Notes: generated by a model from the sequence alone, not told the origin. A DNA stretch of 59,334 nt from Rhizobium sp. AC27/96 (GCF_001692325.1 NZ_LXKN01000028.1:1-59334); one strand, 5' to 3'. Counted from the first letter of the stretch, positions 17,620-26,601 are shown. A program made the numbers and translations.

Positions 17620-18384
17620 ATGAAGCCGGTATTGCTCGCGGGCGAGACCTTTCACGTCACGTCGTTTGCCTCCAAGGGCATGGAGGTTGGCGCCTCGTCC
17701 CGATACTTAAACGGCGCAACGCGCTACATCGAGGCGCTCGCGGCCCAAGGCATCGAGGTCGTACAAATCGGCGGGGAGCGATGCGAGGCTGAATTCCCAA
17801 GGTCACTCGAGGCACTCGCTGAATACTCCGCTGTCGTCATCTCGGATGTCGGTGCGCTGTCGCTGCTCTATACGCCAGAAACCAGAATGGGGCAGCGCTC
17901 GGTCAACCGTCTGGAACTGCTTCGCCACTGGGTGGAGCAGGGCGGGGGCTTGATGATGGCCGGCGGCTATACCGGTTTCCAGGGCATGGACGGATCCGGG
18001 ATGTTCCATGGAACGGCCGTCGAAGACTGCATGCCAGTCGAGATCAGCCCCTATCCGGATGGGCTGGAGGCGCCTGAGGGACTCGATCCATTTGTGGTTG
18101 ACACCAGCCATCCGGTGCTCGCAGGGCTGAAGTCCTCATTCCCCTTCGTCCTCGGCATGAACCGTGTCGTTGCCCGGGCGAATCTGGAAGAGGCGACGTT
18201 GGTCCGCTGCATCAACCGTGGACGTGATCTGCCGCTTTTGGCCGTGCGCGATTATGGCGCCGGAAGATCGCTTGCCTGGATGACCGATATCGGTCCTCAC
18301 TGGCTGTCGGCCGAATTCATGCGCTGGGAGGGCTATGACATACTGATGGCCAATATGGTTCGTTGGCTGGCTCGCGAAATCTGA
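17620..18384 (+). CDS. Putative glutamine-amidotransferase-like (GATase1-like) protein
   Basis: This 254-residue cytosolic protein resembles the GATase1-like/ThuA-like fold: an N-terminal strand-rich start (PVLLAGETFHVTSFA), a central LRHWVEQGGGLMMAGGYTGFQG segment, and LLAVRDYGAGRSLAWMTDIGPHW near the C-terminus. The classical amidotransferase cysteine nucleophile is not evident in the central loop, so catalysis by the standard triad is doubtful. It lies 56 bp after the binding-protein stop behind a hairpin and is probably part of the same sugar locus. Relatives in this position are annotated only as putative; I cannot assign a reaction. Confidence 0.7.
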   Translation: MKPVLLAGETFHVTSFASKGMEVGASSRYLNGATRYIEALAAQGIEVVQIGGERCEAEFPRSLEALAEYSAVVISDVGALSLLYTPETRMGQRSVNRLELLRHWVEQGGGLMMAGGYTGFQGMDGSGMFHGTAVEDCMPVEISPYPDGLEAPEGLDPFVVDTSHPVLAGLKSSFPFVLGMNRVVARANLEEATLVRCINRGRDLPLLAVRDYGAGRSLAWMTDIGPHWLSAEFMRWEGYDILMANMVRWLAREI

Positions 18385-18479
18385 TCGAACGCGACGACAA
18401 CAAAGATGGTGCCGGAATTCTCTGCCGCCGCAGTTGGTATTTCCGGCCTTACTCGGCACTACCGAAAATTTTTTTTGAA

Positions 18480-18498
18480 ATTGTCGGCTCCCGACAAT
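18480..18498. promoter_or_regulatory. Operator-like dyad upstream of the reductase gene
   Basis: ATTGTCGG at 18480-18487 and CCGACAAT at 18491-18498 form a perfect 8-bp inverted repeat with a 3-bp spacer. It lies about 85 bp upstream of the gene at 18583 and just after a T-run. The compact symmetry suits a dimeric repressor better than a terminator; the binder is unknown. Confidence 0.45.
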
Positions 18499-18582
18499 CC
18501 CAATCGTCCTGCAGAATAGAGTTAACCGCGATGCGCCGGCGCGGATCTCTGCTCTATGGAGCCGGCACGGACGGAGGTAGGA

Positions 18583-19224
18583 ATGACGAAAGTAAAAGTC
18601 GCTGGGTTGAGCGTCTCGCTTGATGGTTTCGCTGCGGGCATCGACCAGAGCCTGGATCGCCCGCTTGGTCTGCGAGGCGAGGAGCTTTTTCAATGGTTTT
18701 TCCCGACGCGGGCGTTTCGCCAGATGCTCGGAAAAGGCGACGGAGAAACGGGCCTTGATGATCGGTTCGGCCAACGCGCAATGGAAGGCTTCGGTGCCTT
18801 CATCCTCGGTCGCAACATGTTCGGGCCCATTCGCGGCGAATGGCCCGATGATCAATGGAAGGGCTGGTGGGGCGACAATCCGCCGTATCACGCGCCGACT
18901 TTCATATTGACGCACTACCCCAGACCATCAATCGAAATGCTCGGTGGAACGACATTTCACTTTGTCACCGGCGGCATCGAGGAGGCGCTGCAAAGGGCCC
19001 GCAAAGCGGCAGGCGCAAAGGACATCAAGATTGGCGGCGGCGCCGACACCGTGAGGCAATATATTCAAGCCGGCCATGTCGATGAAATTCACCTTGCCTT
19101 TTCTCCCGTTGCACTCGGGCAAGGAGAACCGCTCTTTAGCGGCATTGATCTTCACGCCCTGGGATATCGGACAGTCGAACATGTTCCGACGGAGCGGGCC
19201 ACACATATTGTTCTGGCCAAGTAG
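18583..19224 (+). CDS. Dihydrofolate reductase/RibD-C family protein
   Basis: This roughly 213-residue protein resembles the RibD C-terminal/DHFR-like reductase family. It starts TKVKVAGLSVSLDGFAAGID, has a central GRNMFGP and WWGDNPPYHAPTFILTHYPR, then IKIGGGADTVRQYIQAGHVD and a closing HLAFSPVALGQGEPLF. These proteins bind NADPH; most solitary members have no assigned substrate. ATG 18583 follows CGGAGG at the right distance, so the in-frame ATG at 18556 is not preferred. It is a single gene with its own upstream dyad. Confidence 0.85.
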   Translation: MTKVKVAGLSVSLDGFAAGIDQSLDRPLGLRGEELFQWFFPTRAFRQMLGKGDGETGLDDRFGQRAMEGFGAFILGRNMFGPIRGEWPDDQWKGWWGDNPPYHAPTFILTHYPRPSIEMLGGTTFHFVTGGIEEALQRARKAAGAKDIKIGGGADTVRQYIQAGHVDEIHLAFSPVALGQGEPLFSGIDLHALGYRTVEHVPTERATHIVLAK

Positions 19225-19362
19225 AAACGGAAATTGATGGGACTGGTCCCTTGTGAGGTGCCGGTTTTTACCGGCCATCTCCGGCGTCTGCCATTGAGCC
19301 GGAGTGGAGCCTTGGTGCTCGACCGCTCAAGTCCGGCCCCAACTCCATTCGAATTTGAACAC

Positions 19363-19391
19363 ATCAGCTCGCCACACTCTGGTGGGCTGAT
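19363..19391. repeat. Interrupted hairpin upstream of the AraC gene
   Basis: ATCAGC at 19363-19368 pairs with GCTGAT at 19386-19391, and an inner CCAC pairs with GTGG. A smaller hairpin, GCCGGT-TTTT-ACCGGC, lies at 19260-19275 after the reductase stop and may be its terminator. The larger element is about 90 bp before the regulator start and could be an operator or leader structure. Confidence 0.3.
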
Positions 19392-19484
19392 GTGGAATGC
19401 TTGGCCTCAATCAACGCATCAGGAGCAGTGCCAAGCGATTGTCTCCCTCTTGCCGGCCGGACGTTCGGCATATATATATGCAAA

Positions 19485-20474
19485 ATGTCTATCAGTTCAT
19501 CCGAAGCATCTTCACACCAAAACATTCCGATGGATGCGCTAAGCGAAGTCTTGCAAGACTTTCGCTTGAGCGGCGTGAACTATGGTCGCTGCGAACTCCG
19601 GCATCCCTGGAGCATCGCTTTTCCACAACAGGCGTTTCTTCGCTTTCACTTTGTCAGCCAAGGTCCGTGCTGGATCCACACCGAAGCAGAGGGTTGGCAG
19701 GAATTGCGCAAGGGCGATCTGGTGCTGCTTCCGCAAGGCACCGCTCATCGGCTGGCCAGCGCGCCTGATGTTGTGGGAGATTCGCTCGATGGTTGCCAGA
19801 TAACGAACCTCGGAAGCAATGTGTGCGAGGTGATGCGCGAAGGAACTGGCGCGGCAAGCACGCTTTTCTGCGGTTCCATGGCCTTGGGAGCCTGTGCGCT
19901 GAACCCCCTCATCACGCTGATGCCACCCATCATCAAGGGCTGCGACGTGGCCGGCCATGACCCGATCGTAGGTCCGTTGCTCGCGGCCATGACCGAGGAA
20001 GCCGCGCAGCCACAGATGGGCAGTGCCACTATTCTCTCCCGAATGGCAGACCTGCTGACCGCCCGGCTCATCCGCTGCTGGGTCCATTGCACGGGAGCCT
20101 CGACCACAGGCTGGCTTGCCGCCATCCGGGACCCGCATATCGGGCGTGTCCTTGCGGCCATGCACCGAGATCCGGGCCACAACTGGACCCTCGAAAACCT
20201 CGCCGGCTTGGCAGGCCAATCACGCTCGATTTTCGCCGAGCGCTTCAGTGCTGTCCTGGGCGAAGGACCGGCACGTTATCTCGCGCGCCTGCGCATGCAG
20301 CTTGCCGGGGAGTTGTTGGGCCAAAACGGTATGTCGGTTGCCGAAGTCGCGGCCCGTTTGGGCTATGAATCCGAAGCATCCTTCGCTCGCGCGTTCAAAC
20401 GCATCACTAATGTCTCGCCGGGTGTTGTGCGGCGCACAATTTCCCGACGAACAGACATGAATTTCGGATTTTAA
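19485..20474 (+). CDS. AraC-family transcriptional regulator with cupin sensor
   Basis: This roughly 329-residue regulator has a cupin-type N-terminal domain (RFHFVSQGPCWIH, then LRKGDLVLLPQGTAHRL) and a C-terminal AraC HTH pair (WTLENLAGLAGQSRSIFAERF, then SVAEVAARLGYESEASFARA). The domain order matches AraC regulators that sense a small molecule through a cupin and often control efflux pumps or reductases. The next gene, in the same direction, is an MFS exporter, a probable target. The start is uncertain: ATG 19485 or ATG 19530 would both give a complete cupin, whereas 19392 adds an unconserved lead. Confidence 0.87.
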   Translation: MSISSSEASSHQNIPMDALSEVLQDFRLSGVNYGRCELRHPWSIAFPQQAFLRFHFVSQGPCWIHTEAEGWQELRKGDLVLLPQGTAHRLASAPDVVGDSLDGCQITNLGSNVCEVMREGTGAASTLFCGSMALGACALNPLITLMPPIIKGCDVAGHDPIVGPLLAAMTEEAAQPQMGSATILSRMADLLTARLIRCWVHCTGASTTGWLAAIRDPHIGRVLAAMHRDPGHNWTLENLAGLAGQSRSIFAERFSAVLGEGPARYLARLRMQLAGELLGQNGMSVAEVAARLGYESEASFARAFKRITNVSPGVVRRTISRRTDMNFGF

Positions 20475-20532
20475 GATACATTTCATCCGGTCAGATTGGT
20501 CTATGAAGGTATCCAAACCTTGGAGATCTTCA

Positions 20533-21741
20533 ATGACGGATACAACAATACAGCTTGATGGCGCGGCGGAAGACCTTGATGCCATCGCGCCGGTCGCTTG
20601 GAGCGCGAAGACCTGGTTTGCGGTCCTTTCACTGGCGGCCACCAGCTTCGCACTGGTATCAGCCGAATTCCTGCCGGCAGGCCTGCTGACGCCGATGGCG
20701 CGCGATCTCGGCATTAGCGAGGGAACCGCCGGGCAGGTCGTCACCGCGACGGCTTCCGTCGGCGCCGTGACCGCCTTGTTGAGCAATGTTCTTATCGGCA
20801 AAATGAATCGCAAGACGGTGCTGGTCGCCCTCAGCGCCCTGGCGATCGGCTCCAATATCCTGGCGACGGTGGCGACCGATTTCTGGTTGCTCTTGTTGGC
20901 CAGAGCGGGGCTCGGTATCGCCATCAGCTCCTTCTGGGCACTTTCGGTTGCAGTCGTCGCGAGACTGGTAGGTGCCAATGCAACGGGTCGGGGCATGGCC
21001 ATCGTCACCCTCGGCGTCTCGCTCGCCACCATTGCCGCGCCGTCGATGGGTGCGTTGATCAGTGACTGGCTGGGCTGGCGCAGCGCCATGGCGATTACTG
21101 CGGGACTGGCCGCGATCGCCATGCTGCTGCAGCTACTTAGCCTGCCGACCTTGCCCGCAACGACAAGCAACAGTCTTGCCGACGTCTTCAGGCTAACGCG
21201 GCGTCGCGGGGTACAGCTCGGTATGCTTGCCATCCTTGTGCTGATGACGGGGCATTTTGCCGGCTCGGTCTATGTCCGCCCCTTCCTCGAGCACGTGACG
21301 CTCCTGACGACTGGCCCGATTGCGCTGGCATTGCTCGGATTTGGTATCGCTGCCGTCATCGGCAACATCGCCGGTGGTCGCATGGCCGACACCAATATCC
21401 ACATGGCCCTCGCAGTCACGTCAGCATTGATGGCACTTGCGGCGCTCGCCCTGGTGCTTTGGGGCGCCCATATCGGCGTTGCCTTCGGCTTCGCTACGCT
21501 TTGGGGCTTTGCCTTCGGCATGGCACCTGTCGTGCTGCCGACCAACCTGTCCCGCGCGGCGACAGATGCGCTCGAAGCAGCAGGTAGCTTGATGGTCGTT
21601 TCCTTCCAGGTTGCCATCACCATCGGCGCGGTTGTCGGCGGCTATGTCGTGGACACCTATGGCCCAACCGGACCTTTGGCTCTGACCGCCGTGCTCGCCG
21701 CAGCGACGCTCGCGCTGGCGCTGCTGCAACCTCGCAACTGA
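20533..21741 (+). CDS. MFS transporter, DHA1-type exporter
   Basis: This roughly 402-residue major facilitator has about twelve membrane segments. The N-terminal half has SAEFLPAGLLTPMARDLGISEGTAGQ, a family-specific loop after TM1, and an ARAGLGIAISSFWALS segment in TM4. Relatives (AraJ, YdhP, NepI) export sugars, nucleosides or drugs by proton antiport. ATG 20533 follows TGGAGA; ATG 20503 is possible but lacks a site. It lies 58 bp after the AraC gene and is probably regulated by it. Confidence 0.88.
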   Translation: MTDTTIQLDGAAEDLDAIAPVAWSAKTWFAVLSLAATSFALVSAEFLPAGLLTPMARDLGISEGTAGQVVTATASVGAVTALLSNVLIGKMNRKTVLVALSALAIGSNILATVATDFWLLLLARAGLGIAISSFWALSVAVVARLVGANATGRGMAIVTLGVSLATIAAPSMGALISDWLGWRSAMAITAGLAAIAMLLQLLSLPTLPATTSNSLADVFRLTRRRGVQLGMLAILVLMTGHFAGSVYVRPFLEHVTLLTTGPIALALLGFGIAAVIGNIAGGRMADTNIHMALAVTSALMALAALALVLWGAHIGVAFGFATLWGFAFGMAPVVLPTNLSRAATDALEAAGSLMVVSFQVAITIGAVVGGYVVDTYGPTGPLALTAVLAAATLALALLQPRN

Positions 21742-21792
21742 TCTCTGCCTCTGACGGAGAAACCAGCGCCATCGCAGAGTGTACAGGTTAAA

Positions 21793-21816
21793 GATGCGGC
21801 CAGGCTTGGCCGCATC
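21793..21816. terminator. 10-bp hairpin between convergent genes
   Basis: GATGCGGCCA at 21793-21802 pairs perfectly with TGGCCGCATC at 21807-21816 around GGCT. It stands between the convergent MFS and ssuA genes. On the minus strand it is followed by TTTAA, so it may serve either transcript. Confidence 0.55.
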
Positions 21817-21893
21817 ATGCCGTTCTCCAGCAAGCTGGAATTGCGGGCGGATGAATGAGGAATGTCGGGTCGGGCTCTATAATCGCAACCCTT

Positions 21894-21915
21894 GCCCCGG
21901 CAGTGTTGCCGGGGC
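21894..21915. terminator. 9-bp GC hairpin downstream of ssuA
   Basis: GCCCCGGCA at 21894-21902 pairs with TGCCGGGGC at 21907-21915 around GTGT. It lies 35 bp past the ssuA stop on the minus strand. No clear U-tract is present, so it may act with the second hairpin at 21793. Confidence 0.5.
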
Positions 21916-21949
21916 CAGATTTCGAAAAAGTATCGTTGGATACCAATGT

Positions 21950-22909
21950 CTATTTAAGCGAGACGACGCCGGACGCGATATCCGGCAGGGCCGGAATGAT
22001 GCCGCTCTTGGCGTACCATTCGGCAACCTTGCCGATCTGCGCGACATCTGCCTGTGTGACGGCCGTCGTCGGTGCGGCATTGTTCTCGCCGATCTTTCCT
22101 GCAAGATCGGCCGGCACATTCATCTCCTTGACCCAGATGGCGCCGGCCTCGGCCTTGTGGGCAACCGCCCAGGCATTTTCCGACTTGATGACGTCGAAGA
22201 CCAGCTGCAGCTGATCGGCCTTGGATTGGGCAAACTCCTTGCTTGCGACAAGGACCACCGCATTGTCGGACTTGATGGCGCCGCCGTCGGCAACGACCTT
22301 GCCGTCATAGGCTTTCTCGGCGATCGTCAGGAAGGGGTCCCAGGTCGCCCAGGCATCGACGTGGCCTTGCGTGAAGCTCGGGCCGCTATCGCTGGGGCTC
22401 AGATAGATGCGCTCCACGGACTTCGGATCGATGCCATTGGTCTCGAGGCCCTGCATCAGCAAATATTCGCCGGTTCCGCCACGATTGACCGCAACCTTCT
22501 TACCGGCGAGATCCTTGATGGATGTGATACCCGAGTCTTTCTTTACGACGATCCCTTCCGACCCCGGCGCCATTTTCTGATAGGCGAAAACGACCAGCGG
22601 GACCTTGGCCGCCAGCGCCGCAATGGCGGAGGTTGAGCTGCCGGCGGTGATGTCGATGCTGCCGGCATTCAGGGCTTCAAAGGCAGGGGCGGCGGCGGGG
22701 AAGGGGCCCGCCCATTCCACCTTGATGCCTTTGTCGGCCAGTGCCTTTTCCAGAGTGCCGCGCGATTTGGCGAGCGTGATGTCATTCGGGCCTCGCAGCC
22801 AGCCGATACGCACCACCTGGTCCGCCGCTTGGGCCGCAGGCGCAAGTGTGGCAATGGCGGCCGTCATGGCCATGGCCATGGCGATGAAGAATTGACGTTT
22901 GGTGATCAT
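21950..22909 (-). CDS. ssuA: Sulfonate ABC transporter binding protein
   Basis: This 319-residue SsuA-type protein has a Sec signal peptide ending at AQA-AD. The mature segment starts RIGWLRGPNDITLAKSRGTLE. Later motifs include ITAGSSTSAIAALAAKVPLVVFAYQK, SIKDLAGKKVAVNRGGTGEYLL and HVDAWATWDPFLTIAE, all characteristic of aliphatic-sulfonate binding proteins. It would capture organosulfonates in the periplasm as a sulfur source. It is the last gene of the leftward ssu operon, 46 bp after the ATPase gene. Confidence 0.88.
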   Translation of the reverse strand: MITKRQFFIAMAMAMTAAIATLAPAAQAADQVVRIGWLRGPNDITLAKSRGTLEKALADKGIKVEWAGPFPAAAPAFEALNAGSIDITAGSSTSAIAALAAKVPLVVFAYQKMAPGSEGIVVKKDSGITSIKDLAGKKVAVNRGGTGEYLLMQGLETNGIDPKSVERIYLSPSDSGPSFTQGHVDAWATWDPFLTIAEKAYDGKVVADGGAIKSDNAVVLVASKEFAQSKADQLQLVFDVIKSENAWAVAHKAEAGAIWVKEMNVPADLAGKIGENNAAPTTAVTQADVAQIGKVAEWYAKSGIIPALPDIASGVVSLK

Positions 22910-22955
22910 TTTCTGTTCCGATCTGCCGGGATGGCGGGCGTGAGAGCGATTGGTA

Positions 22956-23660
22956 TCAGGCGTGTAAGGGTTCGACGCCGAGATCCGTCAGGAGTTCGGC
23001 TTCGATGCGGGCTGCTTCCGGGCTGCTGCGCCGACGCGGATGGTCGAGAGAGACACGAATTTCCTTGGTGAAGCGGCCGCCATCGAGGACGAGGATGCGG
23101 TCTGCGAGCGTGATGGCTTCCCCAATGTCGTGGGTGACGAGCAGCACCGCCGGCCTGTGCTTTTGCCAGAGATCGAAGACCAGCCCGTGCATGCGCAGGC
23201 GCGTCAGCGCATCGAGCGCGGCAAACGGTTCGTCCAGCAGCAAAATCTCGGGTTCGCGTACCAGTGCGCGTGCAAGGGCGGCACGCTGCGCCTCGCCGCC
23301 GGAGAGGGTGAGCGGCCAGGCATTCTGCCGATGCGAGAGGCCGGCATCCTCAAGCGCTTGCGCCGCAACGGATCGCGCATCCCGGCGCTTCACGCCGAGC
23401 GTGACATTGTCGGTGACCGTCTTCCAGGGCATCAGCCTCGGCTCCTGAAACACGACGGAACGGCGTTGCGGAAGCTGCAATTGCCGGGCCGGCGCGTCGT
23501 CAAGCCCGGCAAGAACGCGGAGCAAGGTGGATTTTCCGGAACCGCTACGCCCGAGGAGCGCCACGAACTCGCCGGCTGCGATCGTCAGATCGATGCCGTC
23601 AAGGATTGCGGGACCGCCGAAGGAGCGCGTGAGACCACGGATATCGACTAGAGCCCTCAT
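22956..23660 (-). CDS. ssuB: Sulfonate ABC transporter ATP-binding protein
   Basis: This 234-residue single ABC domain has Walker A GRSGSGKST, Q-loop QEPRLMPWKTV, signature LSGGEAQR and Walker B LLLDEPFAALD with H-loop VTHDIGEA. This is the SsuB/TauB format. It overlaps the permease gene by four bases and energises sulfonate uptake. Confidence 0.9.
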   Translation of the reverse strand: MRALVDIRGLTRSFGGPAILDGIDLTIAAGEFVALLGRSGSGKSTLLRVLAGLDDAPARQLQLPQRRSVVFQEPRLMPWKTVTDNVTLGVKRRDARSVAAQALEDAGLSHRQNAWPLTLSGGEAQRAALARALVREPEILLLDEPFAALDALTRLRMHGLVFDLWQKHRPAVLLVTHDIGEAITLADRILVLDGGRFTKEIRVSLDHPRRRSSPEAARIEAELLTDLGVEPLHA

Positions 23661-24493
23661 GCGATCACCTGCGGGCGCCAGCGTAGTGCATAGGCTTCGA
23701 TCAGGCGCACAAGGCCATCGGTCAGCAGGCCCATGATGGCGTAGACCATGAGGCAGACCACGATGACGTCCGTCTGCAGGAAGTCGCGCGCATAGGTGAT
23801 GATATAGCCGATGCCGCTTGATGCATTGATCTGCTCGCCGACAACGAGGCTCAGCCAGGCGACGCTTAGGCCGTATCGAACGCCGATGAGCAGAGAGGGG
23901 AGGGCGCCGGGAATGATGATGTGGCGGATGATGCCGAATGTGCTCAGGCCGAGCGTGCGGCCGGCCTCGATCAGCTTTCTGTCGATGCCGCGAATTCCGC
24001 CATGCAGCGTCAGATAGATCGGAAAGACGGTGCCGAAGGCGACAAGGCCGATCTTTGGCGCTTCGCCGATGCCGAACCAGAGAATGAAGAGGGGCAGAAG
24101 CCCGAGGAAGGGCATGGCTTTCAGCATTTGCAACGGCGGATCGATGGCGGATTCGCCGAACCTGGAGAGCCCTGCCGCGAGCGCCAGCACGATGCCGACG
24201 ACGAGGGCGATGGAGAAGCCGATCAGTACCCGTAGAAAGGAGACTGCGAGGCCCGTCACCAGCTCTCCGGAGATGACCAGCCGTTGCGCGGCGCCGAGGA
24301 TCTCGCTGGGTGCTGCGAGCGTGCGCGGGGAGAGATAGCCCGTCATGCTGGCGACCTGCCAGAGAGCGATGATGGCAACCGGCGAGACAAGGCGTGCGGC
24401 AAGTCGCGCGAACCGCTCACCGCCGGTACGACGCGGAGTAGGACCATCGGCCGGGCGTGAGAGGTTCGGGTCGGTGGTTGAAATCTCAGCCAT
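23657..24493 (-). CDS. ssuC: Sulfonate ABC transporter permease
   Basis: This 278-residue permease of the SsuC/TauC type has about six membrane segments. The EAA-type loop EAGRTLGLSTFGIIRHIIIPGALP is preceded by GGIRGIDRKL. It overlaps ssuD by eight bases and ssuB by four, which shows tight coupling. It forms the membrane channel of the sulfonate importer. Confidence 0.9.
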   Translation of the reverse strand: MAEISTTDPNLSRPADGPTPRRTGGERFARLAARLVSPVAIIALWQVASMTGYLSPRTLAAPSEILGAAQRLVISGELVTGLAVSFLRVLIGFSIALVVGIVLALAAGLSRFGESAIDPPLQMLKAMPFLGLLPLFILWFGIGEAPKIGLVAFGTVFPIYLTLHGGIRGIDRKLIEAGRTLGLSTFGIIRHIIIPGALPSLLIGVRYGLSVAWLSLVVGEQINASSGIGYIITYARDFLQTDVIVVCLMVYAIMGLLTDGLVRLIEAYALRWRPQVIA

Positions 24494-25619
24494 TCGCGGG
24501 CTTCCCGCCGAGATCGCGGTCGAACAGCGTCGACCAGGTGAAGTGCTTGCGTTCCGGGGCGACGCGCTCGACGGGAAGGCGTGGCAACACCAGTTCCCCG
24601 AAGCGGTAAGCTTCCTCCAGAAGCGGCATGCCGGAGAGGATGAACGTGTCGACCCCGACCTTCTGGTAGGCTTCCAGTGTCCGGATCACCGTATCGGGCG
24701 AGCCGACGATCGCGGTGCCCGGGCCGGGCCGAACCAGGCCAATGCCCGCCCACAGATTGGGAGAGATCTCGAGATCGCGCAGGTTGGCGGGCTTGATGCC
24801 GCCATGCATCGCGCTCATCCGCTGTTGACCAACCGAATCCGTGTTGGAGACGAAACGCTGGTTGGCTGCGATCGCCGTCTCGTCCATTTGCTCATAGAGA
24901 TCCGCGGCTGCTTCCCAGGCCTTTTCGTCGGTCTGGCGGACGATCACGTATAGACGTATGCCATAGTTGAGCTCGCGGCCATGGGCTTCCGCACGCGCCT
25001 TCACCTTCTCGACTTTCAAGCCCATCTGCTCAGGCGTTTCACCCCAGGAGAGATAGGTTTCGACATGCTTGGCGGCGACCTCGATGGCACCGTCGGAGGA
25101 ACCGCCGAACCATAGTGGTGGGCTCTTGATCGCCGACCCGACGGGAAGGGCGAGCTTTGCTCCTACCGTCTGGAAATACTTGCCCTCATGCGTGACGCTT
25201 TCTCCGGCCATCAGGCGGTGCCAGAGGGTCAAATACTCGTCGGCCATCTGATAGCGTTCGTCGTGGGGCAGCATCATGCCGTAGGCGCCGAGCATCTTGG
25301 CGTCGCCGGAGACGACGTTCAGCATCAGCCGGCCGTTGGAGAACTCCTGGAACGTCGCCGCCATCTTCGCCAATAGCGTCGGCGCGACGAGCCCCGGGTG
25401 GAAAGCGATCAGGAATTTCATGCGTTCCGTATAGGGAAGGAGCGCGCCGGCAAGCGGCCAGACATCATGAGCCCCGGTGGCAAAGAGCGCGCCTGTGAAG
25501 CCGAGATGGTCATAGGCCTGGGCGAGCTGCTTGTAATAGCCGTAGTCGATGGTGCGCGATCCCTCGGGCTTCCACGGATAGGCGCCATCAGGCGCGCACA
25601 TGTACCAGAGCACATTCAT
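24486..25619 (-). CDS. ssuD: FMNH2-dependent alkanesulfonate monooxygenase
   Basis: This 377-residue flavin-dependent monooxygenase of the luciferase-like TIM-barrel family is close to E. coli SsuD in length. SsuD hallmarks are LMLNVVSGDAK, GEYFQTVGAKL-like GKYFQTVGAKL, FGGSSDGAIEVAAKHVETYL, and GVDTFILSGMPLLEEAYRF near the C-terminus. It cleaves the C-S bond of alkanesulfonates to sulfite and an aldehyde using FMNH2 and oxygen in the cytosol. Its flavin reductase partner SsuE is not in the window and must come from elsewhere. Confidence 0.92.
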   Translation of the reverse strand: MNVLWYMCAPDGAYPWKPEGSRTIDYGYYKQLAQAYDHLGFTGALFATGAHDVWPLAGALLPYTERMKFLIAFHPGLVAPTLLAKMAATFQEFSNGRLMLNVVSGDAKMLGAYGMMLPHDERYQMADEYLTLWHRLMAGESVTHEGKYFQTVGAKLALPVGSAIKSPPLWFGGSSDGAIEVAAKHVETYLSWGETPEQMGLKVEKVKARAEAHGRELNYGIRLYVIVRQTDEKAWEAAADLYEQMDETAIAANQRFVSNTDSVGQQRMSAMHGGIKPANLRDLEISPNLWAGIGLVRPGPGTAIVGSPDTVIRTLEAYQKVGVDTFILSGMPLLEEAYRFGELVLPRLPVERVAPERKHFTWSTLFDRDLGGKPANG

Positions 25620-25620
25620 G

Positions 25621-26469
25621 TCAAATCTCTTTGTCGCTTGCTGTGTCTATTGTCAGTCTCGCCGGCAGATCACCGTGGGCGAAAAGCGTGTCCGCTTCGG
25701 CTTGCTGTTCTCGCAGCAGTGCGGCATCGGCGGCAATCACCTGCCAGTTGCGCTCGGAGACCACGCGCGTCCAGGCCCGCCGCACCGACTCATCGCTGCT
25801 CACCGACAGCAGGGCCGCTGCTTTTTCAGGGTCGGCTGTGATCTCCTGGCCAAGGCGCTGCAATTCGCCCGTAAAATCGCTCCTCATCTCCTCGGACAAT
25901 TGCCGGTCACCAATGGTCCAGAACAGCGAACGGTTCGGGATAAGGTTGCCGCAATGGGCAAGTACGCGGAATTCGCCGCTGACCAGCGACTGCTCCAGAT
26001 GTGGCGCCATGGCGATCCAGGCCGAGATCTGTCCGGACCTCAGCCCATCACGGGATAGTTCGGGCGTCATATCGAGACGCTTGATATCAGGGAGTTTCAG
26101 ACCGGCTTCTTCTAGCTGCCGGGCAAGGAAATAGGTGAGGAAAGATCCATCGACCAACGCGACCGACTTGCCTTTCAGATCGTCGATGGTTTCAAGATCC
26201 GAGGTTTTTGATACCAAAATCGCCCCGTTTGCCGGCCGGGGCGCCGAAGCAGCGAGATAGGTCACCGACAGACCGGAGGCTGCCGCAAGGATAGGCGGTG
26301 TGGAGCCGGTTCCGCCGACGTCGAAATCACCACGCGCCAACTTGGCCGCCGTGTCTCGCCCTTCGATATAGCCGACAAATTCCGCACTCATCCCGGCAAA
26401 GGCGCCCGGCCATAGCGATGCGAGCCGGAGATGCAGATTGTTTGGATGATGGCCAATCCTGAAAGCCAA
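25621..26469 (-). CDS. Leaderless binding-protein-like component of the sulfonate operon
   Basis: This roughly 282-residue protein has the SsuA/NMT1-like periplasmic-binding fold: RIGHHPNNLHLRLAS, DFDVGGTGSTPPILAAASGL, DLKGKSVALVDGSFLTYFL and RSGQISAWIAMAPHLEQ. No signal peptide or lipobox is visible at the N-terminus. The likely start is TTG 26469, eight bases after GAGGGG on the minus strand; upstream codons to 26541 encode an unconserved lead. It is the first gene of the ssu operon, one base before ssuD. It may be a second sulfonate receptor, or a cytosolic protein that has kept the fold. I considered a DszB-like desulfinase, but the catalytic cysteine is not in the expected place. Confidence 0.75.
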   Translation of the reverse strand: MAFRIGHHPNNLHLRLASLWPGAFAGMSAEFVGYIEGRDTAAKLARGDFDVGGTGSTPPILAAASGLSVTYLAASAPRPANGAILVSKTSDLETIDDLKGKSVALVDGSFLTYFLARQLEEAGLKLPDIKRLDMTPELSRDGLRSGQISAWIAMAPHLEQSLVSGEFRVLAHCGNLIPNRSLFWTIGDRQLSEEMRSDFTGELQRLGQEITADPEKAAALLSVSSDESVRRAWTRVVSERNWQVIAADAALLREQQAEADTLFAHGDLPARLTIDTASDKEI

Positions 26470-26601
26470 GGCATTCCCCTCGTTGAAAGTTGTTATATAA
26501 ATATATATATTGACTATGGAATTTGCGGCGAGAAATCTCACGCTGAAAATTTGGACAGGATGAGAAAAATATTCTCATCAAAATCGAGCCGAAACCACAC
26601 G
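26470..26601. promoter_or_regulatory. AT-rich divergent promoter region of the ssu operon
   Basis: The stretch at 26491-26511 is an alternating A/T block that includes ATATATATAT, unusual in this GC-rich window. TTGACT at 26510-26515 could be a -35 for the ArsR gene, and TATAAC on the minus strand a -10 for the sulfonate operon. ArsR repressors bind such AT-rich dyads, so it is the natural operator for the regulator at 26602. Confidence 0.45.

Noticed and set aside
25621..26469. DszB-like sulfinate desulfinase
   Set aside because: The fold is shared, but the essential cysteine near residue 27 of DszB is absent, so a plain binding-protein fold is kept.
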